Shown: positions 1 through 10,933 of the stretch, piece by piece
Numbering within the stretch: position 1 is the stretch's first letter
Layout: every line of letters begins with the position of its first letter
The notes under the pieces: model-generated
What the model was told of the DNA's origin: nothing
Seen by the model: the letters and a program-made list of their open reading frames with translations, nothing else
Database searches by the model: none
Position numbers and translations under genes: made by a program
DNA from: Tetrahymena elliotti 4EA
Lineage: Eukaryota > Ciliophora > Oligohymenophorea > Hymenostomatida > Tetrahymenidae
Direction: 5' to 3'
Length of the DNA stretch: 64,000 nucleotides
Assembly: GCA_000231825.2 (NCBI GenBank)
Contig: JH720293.1
Location: forward strand, 372,001 to 436,000

Positions 1-610
1 AAAATTCTTTTAATTTTGTTAAAAATTAGATATTATTTCTAATTATGTATATTTCCTTTTAGTATATTTTTTAATTTAGCAGATGATAAAATTTTAATTC
101 TCTAAAAATATAAATTATTTTAGAAAAATCATTTTAGATTTGTTAGTTGGTATTTATAGTCTTAATTAAATAATTTAATTGATTTATTTTTGTAAAAGAA
201 ATTGTTATTAATAATTTTTTTTTTCAATTAATCTGTGATGATTTATTTGATAAATGTGATGAAATTTTAAGTAAAAATATGAGTCTACTTGATTATATTT
301 GAATCCAAAAATATGATTGAGTAAATGCAATAGGGTAACTACGAATCTAAAAATATCAAAAAAGACTTATAAATATACAATTGAATTTATACTAAAAGAT
401 AACATAGTGATAATTAAAAATGTGCTTGTTTATAATTGGTTGAGAAATAAATAATTGAAGGATAATGAATATTCTTTTATAATTGTCACTATTTTCTGGA
501 TTAATGTTATCATAATTACAATCTTTACTTATTTGCTTTTGTTAATCTTCAGGAATCGAGTAAATCTTTAAAAAAATTAATAATTAAAAAAAGTCAAAAT
601 AATAAAAATA
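1..610. other. gene-free A/T-rich leader
   Basis: No frame on either strand stays free of TGA with protein-like composition here. It is the intergenic DNA upstream of the hydrolase gene and presumably holds its promoter, but I can point to no specific motif. The 30 bases before the start codon are A-rich, as is usual before ciliate initiation codons. Confidence 0.6.
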
Positions 611-2996
611 ATGAATAAGTCTTTTACCATTATTTTAATTTGCTTAGGGCTCTTTGGTTCCTGCTTTGCATAAAGTTTGGGAACACTCAGTTAACTAAGA
701 GCTGAAAGATGTTAAATTGTTTAAGACAATCTTCTTAGACATACTGATAACATGATTGAAGCCTATGAAAGAGAAGAATATACTAGTAGTTTTATTGAAA
801 CTATCAAAATGAGTTAACTCATTCCTTTTGTTAATGATGAATGTGATTTATCAGTTTCAAACCTTGAAGGTGCTGAAAATCTCAACTCTTAAGAAATGTT
901 ATCTTAAATTTACTTGATTGCAAAGAAAATTGCTGCCTCACGTAATGATATTTCTGCTTTAATTCAACATGGCCATGAGCTTAGCTAATACATTTAAACT
1001 TTACACGATAAGGGTTTGGATGAATCCACTTTAATGATTCCTCAAGCTAATGAATAAGGCTCAAGAGAAGCTGGTGCATGGAGTTGTGTTATTTGTGGTG
1101 CTTTACTTAAGCTTGGTCTTAACGACGCTATCTACAAAAAAGTTGATATTGCTAACTATATGACCAATGAATTCTGTAAGTTATTCCCTAAGTAAATGAA
1201 TGGAACTTGCAATTAATTCCTTAAAATTGTTGGTCCTTACCTTGTAGAAGCTGCTGCTAACAAGTACAATTCTGATGTCATTTGTGCTAAAATTGGAGCT
1301 TGCTCTGGAAAATATTTATAATGCCATATCAATGGTACTTCCAATCCTAACCCATAATCAAGTTAAATCGAAGAAATCCTTAGCTAATTTAAGACCGAAT
1401 AAGCTGTATTCCAATCTCCTTGGAAATGGATTGTTGAACTCTTCAACAACTTTTCTTAAGATCACCTTCCTGTTGTAGATCTTGATAAAGATGGTTTTTC
1501 AACTATCCCTATCTTGCGTGGTTACAATTGGAGAGGTCAAGATTGCAACGACTTCCAAAAAGACGTCCGTCCTGGTGTTAAGACCTATGCTGGTGACCAA
1601 ACTATTGATTACAACTGTAATGGTATCTGGGGTGTTGACACTGTCTCTGGCAAGCCTTACAAGGAAGTTTTATGTGGTAACTCTGAATAATACGGTATAG
1701 TTACTATGGGAGATTCAGCTGGTGCTCATTTTGAAATTCCTCCTGCTTACTTAAACGTCACTCTTTGGAATGGTAATTACAAAATTAACAAATTTGCTTT
1801 ATAAAAATTTAATTTAGGTCTTTTTTGACTTGAGAATGAGTTCAAATTAATAGACTACTCCAGTTATTCTAAAACAGCTTTAATAAATCTTTTAATAGGA
1901 AAAGCCTAATCTTTTACTAAAAAAAAAGTGCGTTGTTTTTTAATTAAAACATAAAATTATTAGCCCATAAAATTTACACTTAGAATAAACAAACAAGAGA
2001 AAGTCAATCAAATATTCGATCATTTGTCTATTTAAATTGATAGATTACATTAAAACCATAAATTAAATTTAAAACTTTTTGAGTAATTAATTCTTATTTT
2101 TATCAATAGAAAAACCTTTCAGCGATGTTTTGACTAGAATCGCTAATGAATTTGATCTTCCTCATAAGAGTGGAACCACAGGATATGAGTTCAATCAACC
2201 TTTTGTTAACAGTCTTTACAAAAAGCTCTTAGAATAAAACAGATGTATTAGAAACGATTATTAAAATTTGGGTGTCAATGGTGCCATGAGTACTGACAGC
2301 TTGAAAAACATTTAGGCTATCCGTAGAAATCAAACAACTGATTATCCTCTCTGGATAGTTTTTGAATTAATTGGAAATGATGTTTGTGATCCTGCTCATT
2401 CCTTTGATGCTATGACTCCTCCTCAAATTTTCAGAGAAAAAATTCTTGAAATTTGGAATTACCTTGATACCGTTGTTCCCGCTGGATCTCATATGATCAT
2501 TTGGGGTGTAGCTGATGGAAGAATTCTTTATGAAACCTTAAAGAATAAGCTTGAACCTATTGGAATTACTTATCCTAATTTCTATGATTACTTGAATTGC
2601 TTAGGTGTTAGTCCTTGCTGGGGTTACATGAATTCAGATGCTCAAACTAGAGAACTTACTGCTGATTGGGCTGCCAGTCTTAACTAAGTTTACAAAGATC
2701 TCTTGGCTGATCCTTCCATTAAATTCAACAACTTCGATATCGTCTACTACGACCTTCCTATTCAAGAAATCATCAATATGGCTATTGCTAATGGCTACAC
2801 AGCTTAAGACATTATTGAACCTGTTGACGGATTCCATCCAAGCTAACTCGCCAATGATTATCTTGCAGACATTTTCTGGGCCAATATTAAGAGAGATCGT
2901 CCTGACTGGATCCCCTTGAAGAACCCTAAGAATAAATTAATTGATCAATTATTCGGAAGTCCCTTCACCACCCAAAGCACTGCCTCATCCTTCTGA
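611..2996 (+). CDS. acyloxyacyl hydrolase-like secreted lipase (saposin B + GDSL)
   Basis: Two exons (611-1772, 2110-2996) joined in phase 1 give 682 residues; the intron is 337 nt. Residues 1-20 are a clear signal peptide (hydrophobic core, then CFA). Residues about 155-235 hold the Cys-rich saposin-B region, with CVIC and further paired Cys. The lipase part has the GDSAGAHF block that carries the nucleophilic Ser in AOAH, a LIGNDVC block, and DGFHPSQ near the end with the catalytic His. In animals AOAH removes secondary acyl chains from bacterial lipopolysaccharide. In a bacterivorous ciliate a lysosomal or secreted role on bacterial lipid is the natural inference. It is somewhat longer than the ~575-residue animal enzyme. 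Codons are visibly richer in C/G-ending forms (TTC, GAC, AAG, ATC) than in neighbouring genes, which suggests strong expression. Confidence 0.9.
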
Positions 2997-3204
2997 TGAA
3001 AAAAAATATAACAAAATATTCTAAAAATAGTTTTAATAAAATCTGTTTTTTTAATGAAAATAAATATACATAGATACATACAAAAATATATATTTCTACA
3101 TTAAAATTTTTAAAAAATTACAAAGTAAATCAATCAAGAAATAAATAAAAATAATTTCTTTTATTAACTAACAAAAATTTTTTAATAAAATAAAAGATCA
3201 TTTT

Positions 3205-4372
3205 TCAATTATTTTGTTAAATAAAAGTATTGATCTGTCTTATTTCTTAGGCAAATTTCTACTTTTGACTCACTATTTTAAAAATAAAAGTTAATATAAA
3301 AATATAGATGTTAAAATGAAGGTTTTTACTTGATAGTTAGTTTAATATTTCTGAAATCTGATATAAGGTAGAACAGTAATATTACTTTTTATATTTATCA
3401 TAAAATTGTAGAAAATCATCAGGACTAACATAACTACTATCTTTGGCTAACTCAACATTTTTGAACTAGAATTCTTAATCATTAGAATTACAATTGTTTA
3501 TAATTTATAGTGATTTTTAAATCATATCCTCAATGACTAAAGGAGTTTATTCCTTTAAGTTATATCCATTAAGCTTAAGATAAGCAATAAAAGTATTCAT
3601 TTACTTCATGTCATTTGTTTTTACAAAACAAAAAAAGCATGTATTTTCAAGATAGTTATCTTTAATTAATATTTTACTCTATATAAGGGTACTTACGATG
3701 TTTTCAATGCTTTTAAAATACTCATCAAAATAAATATTGTATCTTTATGAAGATTCCATTATTATCTATATTTCCTATATCCATTTTATACATTTTTTAA
3801 TTGTTTCCTAGTCATTTAATATAGAATGTCTTTGAATTATTGCCCTAATTTCTTCTACTAAGTATAAATTATATGCTGGCTACTTAGAATTTATTTCTTT
3901 CATCTTTTAGAAGTACTCTTCAATTATTTATAATTTTTTAATTGAACTTCCTCTTGAATTAATAATATTCTATTCTAATTTATTAAAAACAAAAGAATTG
4001 ATTTGTTTGAGTGGTTCTAAAAAGATAAAAATTACTTTTGAGCTTTAAGTTACAAGTATGAACATAGTAGGCTCTTTTTAATGATTTATCTATTGCAGGG
4101 TCAATACCAATAAGTAAGACTCCTGTAACCAAACCAACTCCAATAAGAGCTCCTAAACCATAGCTATAAAATCTTCTTTTTTCCTTTGCTTCATTCTGCT
4201 TTTTTAGCTCCTCTATACTCTCATAGAAGCCAAATGTTTTTTAAAAATCTGTGAATTTATCTTCAACAATAACTAAATTTTTTTTTTGTTCGAATGTTTC
4301 ATAAGAACTTTAATTCTCTAAATCTTTCTAAAGTAATAAGCTTCTATCATCAAGGTTTTAAGAAAATCTCAT
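3205..4372 (-). CDS. hypothetical protein with one membrane segment
   Basis: Exons 4372-4054 and 4016-3205 (minus strand) flank a 37-nt intron (4017-4053) and join in phase 1, giving 376 residues ending at TGA. The first 65 residues are polar and helical. Residues about 69-90 are a Gly-rich hydrophobic segment (YGLGALIGVG...) followed by acidic and basic soluble sequence. The C-terminal ~270 residues look mostly helical, with many Lys, Asn and Gln and a few Cys. I recognise no family. A single N-proximal transmembrane anchor with a large soluble tail is all that can be said; the residues around the segment do not settle its topology. The intron is among the shortest in the window. Confidence 0.75.
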
Positions 4373-5136
4373 TTTCTGTATATTTTGCATAGACTTAATA
4401 ATATGTATTTGCTTTCGCTAAGAATTAAGAAAAAGTTTACATATTTTCATTTATAAAATTGGATTAAAAAATAATGAAAAGCAAACAAAAAAATATCTAT
4501 TAAATCTTCTAGAAATATATTTTTTCAAATATTAGATATCTCTTAATCATATGTAAATCATCCCATAAAAACAACAAGTTTATGACACTAGATATTTGTT
4601 TTATTTTTGTAGCAATTAGCAAAACAAAAGCAAAAATGCAAGGAGAAGATTAAAATTGGAGAAAATGATTTTAAAATTAATAGAAAATTCAAGAATAGTT
4701 GAATGGATATATTTGAATATGGGATGCCAACAAACAAATAACTAACTATAACTAAATTAAATACATCTAATATTGTTTTATCTATTTATTTATCTATCCC
4801 AAATTTACAATTCTATAAATATTATAATGAAAGATTAAGCTTAAGACTCCTTTTTACCAATAAATATACTCAAAAAGAAGCAGCTAGCTCAATTTTAGCC
4901 TTACAACAATGTACCTATAATCACTTTATTAATGTAGACATTATACTTAATATATTCTTATAACAAACTAAGCTTAGTTATTTCCTATTTATTAAAATTG
5001 AAAAATGATTAAGTTAATCATAAAAATTTGAGAAATAATTTACTCTTCTATTCATCTTGAGTAATTTTTACATTTTATCAGCCATTTCTATATAAAAGTG
5101 CAATATCTATTAAGTTTAATTAATTTAATTTTGAAT
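4373..5136. other. intergenic, divergent/tandem spacer
   Basis: A/T-rich DNA between the 5' end of the membrane-anchored gene and the 3' end of the SET gene, both on the minus strand. Short open stretches (for example around 4636) end quickly at TGA. I see no gene, RNA or repeat. Confidence 0.55.
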
Positions 5137-7478
5137 TCAAGCATTTAATTGAATAAAATGATAAAATTTTACTTCTTTTTCTCCTGATCTAAGTAAAACA
5201 CAATTTCTTTGATTTTGAGTTAATTAATTTGAAACAAGTAGCTCCTTATCTTCCTATTATTTTTTAAGTTGAATTTAAATTAAAGTGTATGATATTTATT
5301 GATGTGATTGAATACTTTTAATGTTGTGTTGTAGAGAGAAATAGAAGTTTAACACATGTTGCTGATTTTAGACCACATATCTATTTCATTTTAAACAGAT
5401 ATTGGGGGTGTTTTTTAAGGTTTGTATCCTGATTAATTTTCATTATTTTCAGTTTATTGTTCATGAAGACTTGAAAGCATCAATAATTTAGAATTATCTC
5501 TTATTAAAATAAATCTAAGATAGCTCATAAATTCAGAAACATTTTATTCTTGATAGTTTTCTAAGATTCTATAAACTTTAAAATCAGGAACATCTCCTCC
5601 CATCATTTCCTTTTTTCTTTCAAGTGTAGGATCTTCAGCATCAAATGTTAATCTCATAGCAACTTCATTAGCATCATTATCTAAATTAATGAAGCCATAA
5701 TTTAAGAAGAAACGTGAGTTACATTTTCTGCCATAAGAGTCGTATACTTACTCACCTCTTGGGATATCTTCTAGAGCTTAAATTACAAATCCTTCTCTTT
5801 AATCATCATATTACCAAGAAGTTTACTTGGGTCTTCTGTGATTAAGCATATCTTAAATTAATACAATTAATCAATTTTAAAAAATAGATTTTGAATATTG
5901 ATTTTTTACCTGCAAGAGGGACGAATGCATCAGTTTTTTATTCATTAATTTGTAAGCCAAAGACACGAGAAGAAGCAGTCATTCTTGCCCAGCAGAAATC
6001 TTCAAAAGTGTTTTCAGCGAACTCTGGAGCTACTTAGCAAATTTCATCATAATCTCTCTTAATGTCAGCTTTTTTTTCTCTTACCTAATCTTTTATAAAG
6101 AAATATTAATATTTATTTGCTTTTATTAAGAAAATTTACTTTGGAAGGGTGAGCCTTTTAACCAGCTAAGATCATCCTCTGAAAAAAAGATAGGGAATTA
6201 ATTGTAATCGCTAGGAAGAATATCTAAATATGGTTTCCATTTAGATTCTTTATTCTTTCTTTCTTAAAGCAAAAAGGTAGACAAAAAAGAGTGCTTTGGA
6301 GAAAGCAAGTTAAGCTTAGAGGCAATAATTTTTTTAGCAACAGGTGTTTCTTTAGCCATTTCCAAAGTAATCAAGTGAGACTTAGGTACAAACAAGATTG
6401 TTTCTTTATTCTAAATAAAAAGAAAAGGGTTTTTAATAAAAAATCTAAAAAAGATTAATATATCAGAATTCATAAATATATTTTCACATTTGATATGTCT
6501 AAGTAAATATGAAAAAGTGAGGGTCTAAAGACAGGTTATTTCTTTTAATTTAAAAACAATAACAATAATCTATCTTCTTACATAAACTTTTCTTCTAGCA
6601 TGTACTCCACGATAGTTCTTACTATACCAATGCAATTTTAGATTTTCAAATTCGCTTTTTCCATCCAACAACCAATTAATCATAGTATTATGATTAATTA
6701 ATTCAGGATCATCTTCTGGAAGAATAAAATTCTTTATTTATTAATTATAAAGATAAGTTTAATACTATTCATGCTTATTCTATATAAATAAATTGCTACT
6801 TGTTTTTATTCTTCTTCTGCCTTTTTAATTATATCTATTAATTGCTAATTATCCTTTTCTAATTATAAACCTTCTTTTGCAGATTTGATACATTCCTATT
6901 TTGAAATTGTTAATTTGTTTGTTTAGAATTATTTCTTCTCACTTATGAAATAAATTACTTCATGCTTGTCCAATTCTAAATAAGCAGAGGATTCTCTTAA
7001 ATATCCTAAAGGATAATCGGGATTTAATTCCTTACACTTAATAGCATCATAAAGTGAAAGTTAATACTTTTCTATCAAGAAATAGGCTAATGATCTATTA
7101 TGAAAATATGCATAGCATTAATCGTCAAGCTCTATTGCTTCAGTGTATAGTTCTATGGCTTTTTAATAATTTTCATTTTATAATGATTTGTTTCCCTACT
7201 CCTATTCATTTATATTGAAATAATAAGATTTGATAATTGTTTGTTGATGCAAATTTATTTTTATAAATGAATTCAGTTTTATTAAAATGTTCCATTTATT
7301 AATTTCAAAGTAAAATCAGTTTGCGCAGTTTTTTTTAACATTTAAAATTATTTTATGAAATATCCTTCATCTTTAATATCTTTTCAATTTAATCTAACTT
7401 AGTTACTTTGAGCTTATCTGCTTATGCTCTTTTAGTTTCATCTTTCTTGGGAGATTTATTCTTTTTTTTAGGAGCCAT
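5137..7478 (-). CDS. TPR + SET-domain lysine methyltransferase (Rubisco-LSMT/SETD type)
   Basis: Seven exons on the minus strand (7478-7407, 7201-6800, 6731-6582, 6410-6140, 6077-5910, 5851-5316, 5253-5137) total 1716 nt, 571 residues, with all phases closing. The N-terminus is Lys-rich. Residues about 20-120 form tetratricopeptide repeats (LKEQGN, NYQKAIELY, CYAYFHNRSLAYF). From about residue 195 comes the SET fold of the SETD3/Rubisco-methyltransferase class: NYRGVHARRKV start, a WKPYLDILP block, the DMLNH motif at about 355-359 and YDSYG at 391-395. It ends with the substrate-binding module (TTLKEDKELL, RNCVLLRSGEKEV). The family transfers methyl from S-adenosylmethionine to lysine or histidine on proteins. 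A TPR front end suggests docking to a chaperone or other partner. The substrate cannot be told from sequence. Confidence 0.9.
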
Positions 7479-8002
7479 TGAAATTAAAGTAGATTCCTTG
7501 TTAAATTTAAGTTTTTACTCTTTTCTTTTTTTTGATAAGATTAAAATATATGAGTCTATTTTTAATTTATTAAAAATATTTATTTAATTTTATTTAAATT
7601 TTTGTAATTGCAATTATCTTTTTGAATAAATGCTTGCAAATTCTCTTACTTGTTATAAATTTATTAAACATACAACAATACCAAATAAGTCTTTATTAAA
7701 TAATAAAAATATTAAGTTGTAATAGAAATAAATTATATTAGATAAAATATTGTCAATTTCATCATTAAAACAAATAGTATAATTTATTTGGCTGACTTAG
7801 ATCTTTAAATACAAATAATATACTAAATATCTTCTTATCAGGATTGTCAATAGGCATAATCAGAAGTTTAATTTAAAAGCTTGGTAATTAATAGAAAGAT
7901 TGAATAAATTTATTAACTCTTTGCAAAAATAAATAAATCATCAACTTTAATAAAAAATAGTGAATTCTCTCAAAAAGAAAAAAAAAAACATAGGTTTAGT
8001 TT
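7479..8002. other. divergent intergenic region
   Basis: The region between the SET gene (minus) and the exchanger gene (plus) must carry both promoters. It is A/T rich with T-runs near the SET start and A-runs just before the exchanger ATG. I identify no discrete motif. Confidence 0.55.
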
Positions 8003-10200
8003 ATGGAAGACTTATCATTAGCCGCATTAATTATCATTCTCATTTTATTCATTCATACTATTACATCGCATGTGATTGAGATAAAGAAAGTAACAACTAA
8101 ATCAGCTACTATTTAATTTTTTAATTACATTAGTAGAGATTGGTGATATATTATTTTTTATTTAGATCAACTTTTTGCATGAATCAGCAGTGTCAATAGG
8201 TTTAGGTGCTATTGTTGCTATAATCTTGAAAGCCGTAAACAATTTAAATAATATTTTGATATTTATTAGTCAATTTAAATGCATTTGAGAGTAGCTTATC
8301 AAAATTTCTAAAAGAAATTGGAATTCAGAAAATAAATTTAAAATTTTAATAAAAACAGATAACTGGTACAGAAGTCGAATTTAATCATGGCATATTCTTC
8401 AATTTAATTCTACCTCCAATTATTTTTGCAGGTGGCTTTAATTTAAGAAAAACACTTTTCTTTGAAAATTTTAGTGTAATCACTTTTTATGGAATAATTG
8501 GGACCATTCTCTGCTTTATAATATTAGCCTCTACTTCAATTATGTTGATGCAAAGTGGATGGTTTTTTGAAGGTAAAAATATCGATATATCAGATATGCT
8601 TTTATTCAGTGCAGTTTTATGTGCAACGGATACAGTTGCAGCATTAAGCTTGGTAAAAGAGAGTTAACACCCACAACTTAACTCTGTTTTATTTGGAGAG
8701 GGTATTATAAATGATGCTATTTCAATTGTCATTTTCAGGAGTGTTAAGAATTTTATGACTGAAGCAAACAGCAACTTTAATGTGGGAACAGTATTCTTGA
8801 TTTTGTTAGATTTCTTCAAATTACTTTTCTTAAGTGTTATCATGGGTGTAACAATTGGCCTTTTAATATCTTACTTCTTCAAAAAATATCAATCATTCAA
8901 TAACTATCCTTTAAGAGAGACAAGTATTATAATGCTTTCAGGATACTTCTCATATCTAATTGCTGAAATAGTTGGTCTATCAGGTAACTTTATTTAACAA
9001 ATATTTTTATTGAAATAATTTAAACAAACAAAATATGGTTAATTTGAAAGATTTTAATTAAAAAATTTTCTATTTTTGGAGAGTAAAAATTTAATTTGAA
9101 TCTAATAATGCAAATTTTTGTAAACAAAATTAATCTAATTTAAATTTGTTGTGAAAAATTTTTTAAAGAGTTTGTTTTTTGGAAATTGTAAATTTTTTGA
9201 TTAATTTGTTAATTTCTGATAATTTTTTAATTTGAAAAATATTATTTGTATCAATAGGAATTATATCACTTTTTTGTTGTGGATTGGTCATGGGTCACTA
9301 TGCTTACTTAAATATATCTGAAGAATCTTAAAAAGGAACTCATTTAGCTTTCGAAACAGTTGGGTATTTGGCTGAAGCATTTGTCTTTGCATATTTAGGT
9401 TGATTTAATTATTAGAGTATTACTTTTATTAATTAATTATCCCCCACTATTAAACAGGTATTTCTTTAGTGAATATTAATTACTAGGATATTGAAATTGG
9501 ATTTACTATTTGCATGATGATTATTATTATGTTTGCAAGATGTTTTTCTGTTTATAGCTTACCTTGTTTACAGACTGTTTTTAAAAAAGAATCTAAATTA
9601 AATCATAAATAATTATCCATGGTTTGGTACTCTGGTACTATTAGAGGTATGCATCATTTCATTTTATAAAAAAATTACTTACATTAATTATTCTAAATTT
9701 TATAATTAGGAGCTATTGCATTCGGTTTAACTTTGATGATTGAAAGCAAAAACTTAAATATTCTTTTAAACATAATTCTTTTAATTATTATTTTCTCAAC
9801 AATTTTCTTGGGATCTATGATGCAATTGTTTGGCTAATGGATTGGCTTAGAGCCTGAAAGAAGTGAATTCTTGGATGCGCATTTAAATATAGAAACATCA
9901 ATAAAAACAAAAAGTATTAGCGATTATGGTGAGATTGGCTCATATGGCACTAATAATATTAATAGCTTAAAAAGCAGATTTGATATAAATAATAATTCAC
10001 CAATTAGAATCAGCTCAAATAAGTTTACTCCTTAACAACCTTAATAAGAAAATCAAAAAATGAGGGATAAACTTAAACTTCTTGAACAAAAATATGTAAA
10101 GCCAATATTTTAAAAAGGAAAGGAAGAAACAATTAAATCAATAGATCTGTAAGAATATAAAAATAATATCGATAAAATATCAAATTTGGATGAGTTTTGA
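8003..10200 (+). CDS. Na+/H+ exchanger, CPA1/NHE family
   Basis: Six exons (8003-8089, 8166-8234, 8359-8983, 9258-9398, 9458-9646, 9710-10200) join with consistent phases into 533 residues. The protein is a run of hydrophobic segments from the N-terminus to about residue 375. It carries family landmarks: LHESA early, NLILPPIIFAGG, an ATDTVAAL block, and FGEGIINDAISIV, whose Asn-Asp pair marks electroneutral Na+/H+ antiporters. Later come GYLAEAFVFAYLG and GTIRGAIAFGL. The block order and ND motif resemble organellar NHX/NHE proteins. The cytosolic tail is short (~150 residues, Ser/Asn rich, no calmodulin-like motif seen). Expected job: exchange of Na+ or K+ for protons across a plasma or endomembrane, setting organelle or cell pH. 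The membrane is unresolved. Confidence 0.93.
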
Positions 10201-10399
10201 TTGATTAAAAGTAGTGAGTTGGTAAAGTTAGTCTAATTTTACAGTATTCTAAAAATCACCACAAAATGAAATTAAATCTAAAACCAGAATCTAATTTATT
10301 GAAATCAGTAATCAGAATAAAAATTTAATTTTTAATACTTCGCTTTTTTGAAAGAAGTAAAATTTAATTAAAGTAAAAGAATTTGAGTTTTCTATGTAA

Positions 10400-10698
10400 A
10401 ACAAAATTAATATTTTGAATATATTGTGTGATATTAATGTTTAGTTGATTATAAATATCAAAAATAAATACGAACTTTACACATGTGTTGTTTATTCTTT
10501 TATGAAACTACATAATTTATTTGCTTGCTTGCTTCTTTCTTTTGTAACATAAACAAAAGTAATGTTTTGGATTTATTGAGTCATATTAATGTTTAGTTGA
10601 TAATAAATATTAAATAAATACAACTTTACAGAAGCATTGTTTATTCTTTTATGAAACTACATAATTTATTTGCTTACGTCTTTCTTTTGTAACATAAA
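10400..10698. repeat. imperfect tandem duplication, ~150 bp period, two copies
   Basis: Copy 1 (about 10400-10551) and copy 2 (about 10552-10698) share long identical blocks such as TTTATGAAACTACATAATTT and CTTTCTTTTGTAACATAA. They differ by a few substitutions and small deletions, including loss of one GCTT unit in a run of GCTT. The pair lies between the 3' end of the exchanger and the 3' end of a minus-strand gene, so it is in convergent intergenic DNA. Confidence 0.85.
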
Positions 10699-10933
10699 TA
10701 ATACTTAAATTGATATTTGAGAATGAGTGATTCATTTTAATTAATATTTATATCTAATACATTATTTACAAATACAAATAAGTTATATTTTGAAATATTT
10801 TTATATACAAAAATTTATACTATTTAGGTATGTAAGTCACTTTTAACTAACCTTTGTTTTTAGTAATTTGAAGTAAGAAAATTTTAATTAATAGAGTTGG
10901 ATGAGATAAATAAATGAGTGAATAAATCCCTTT

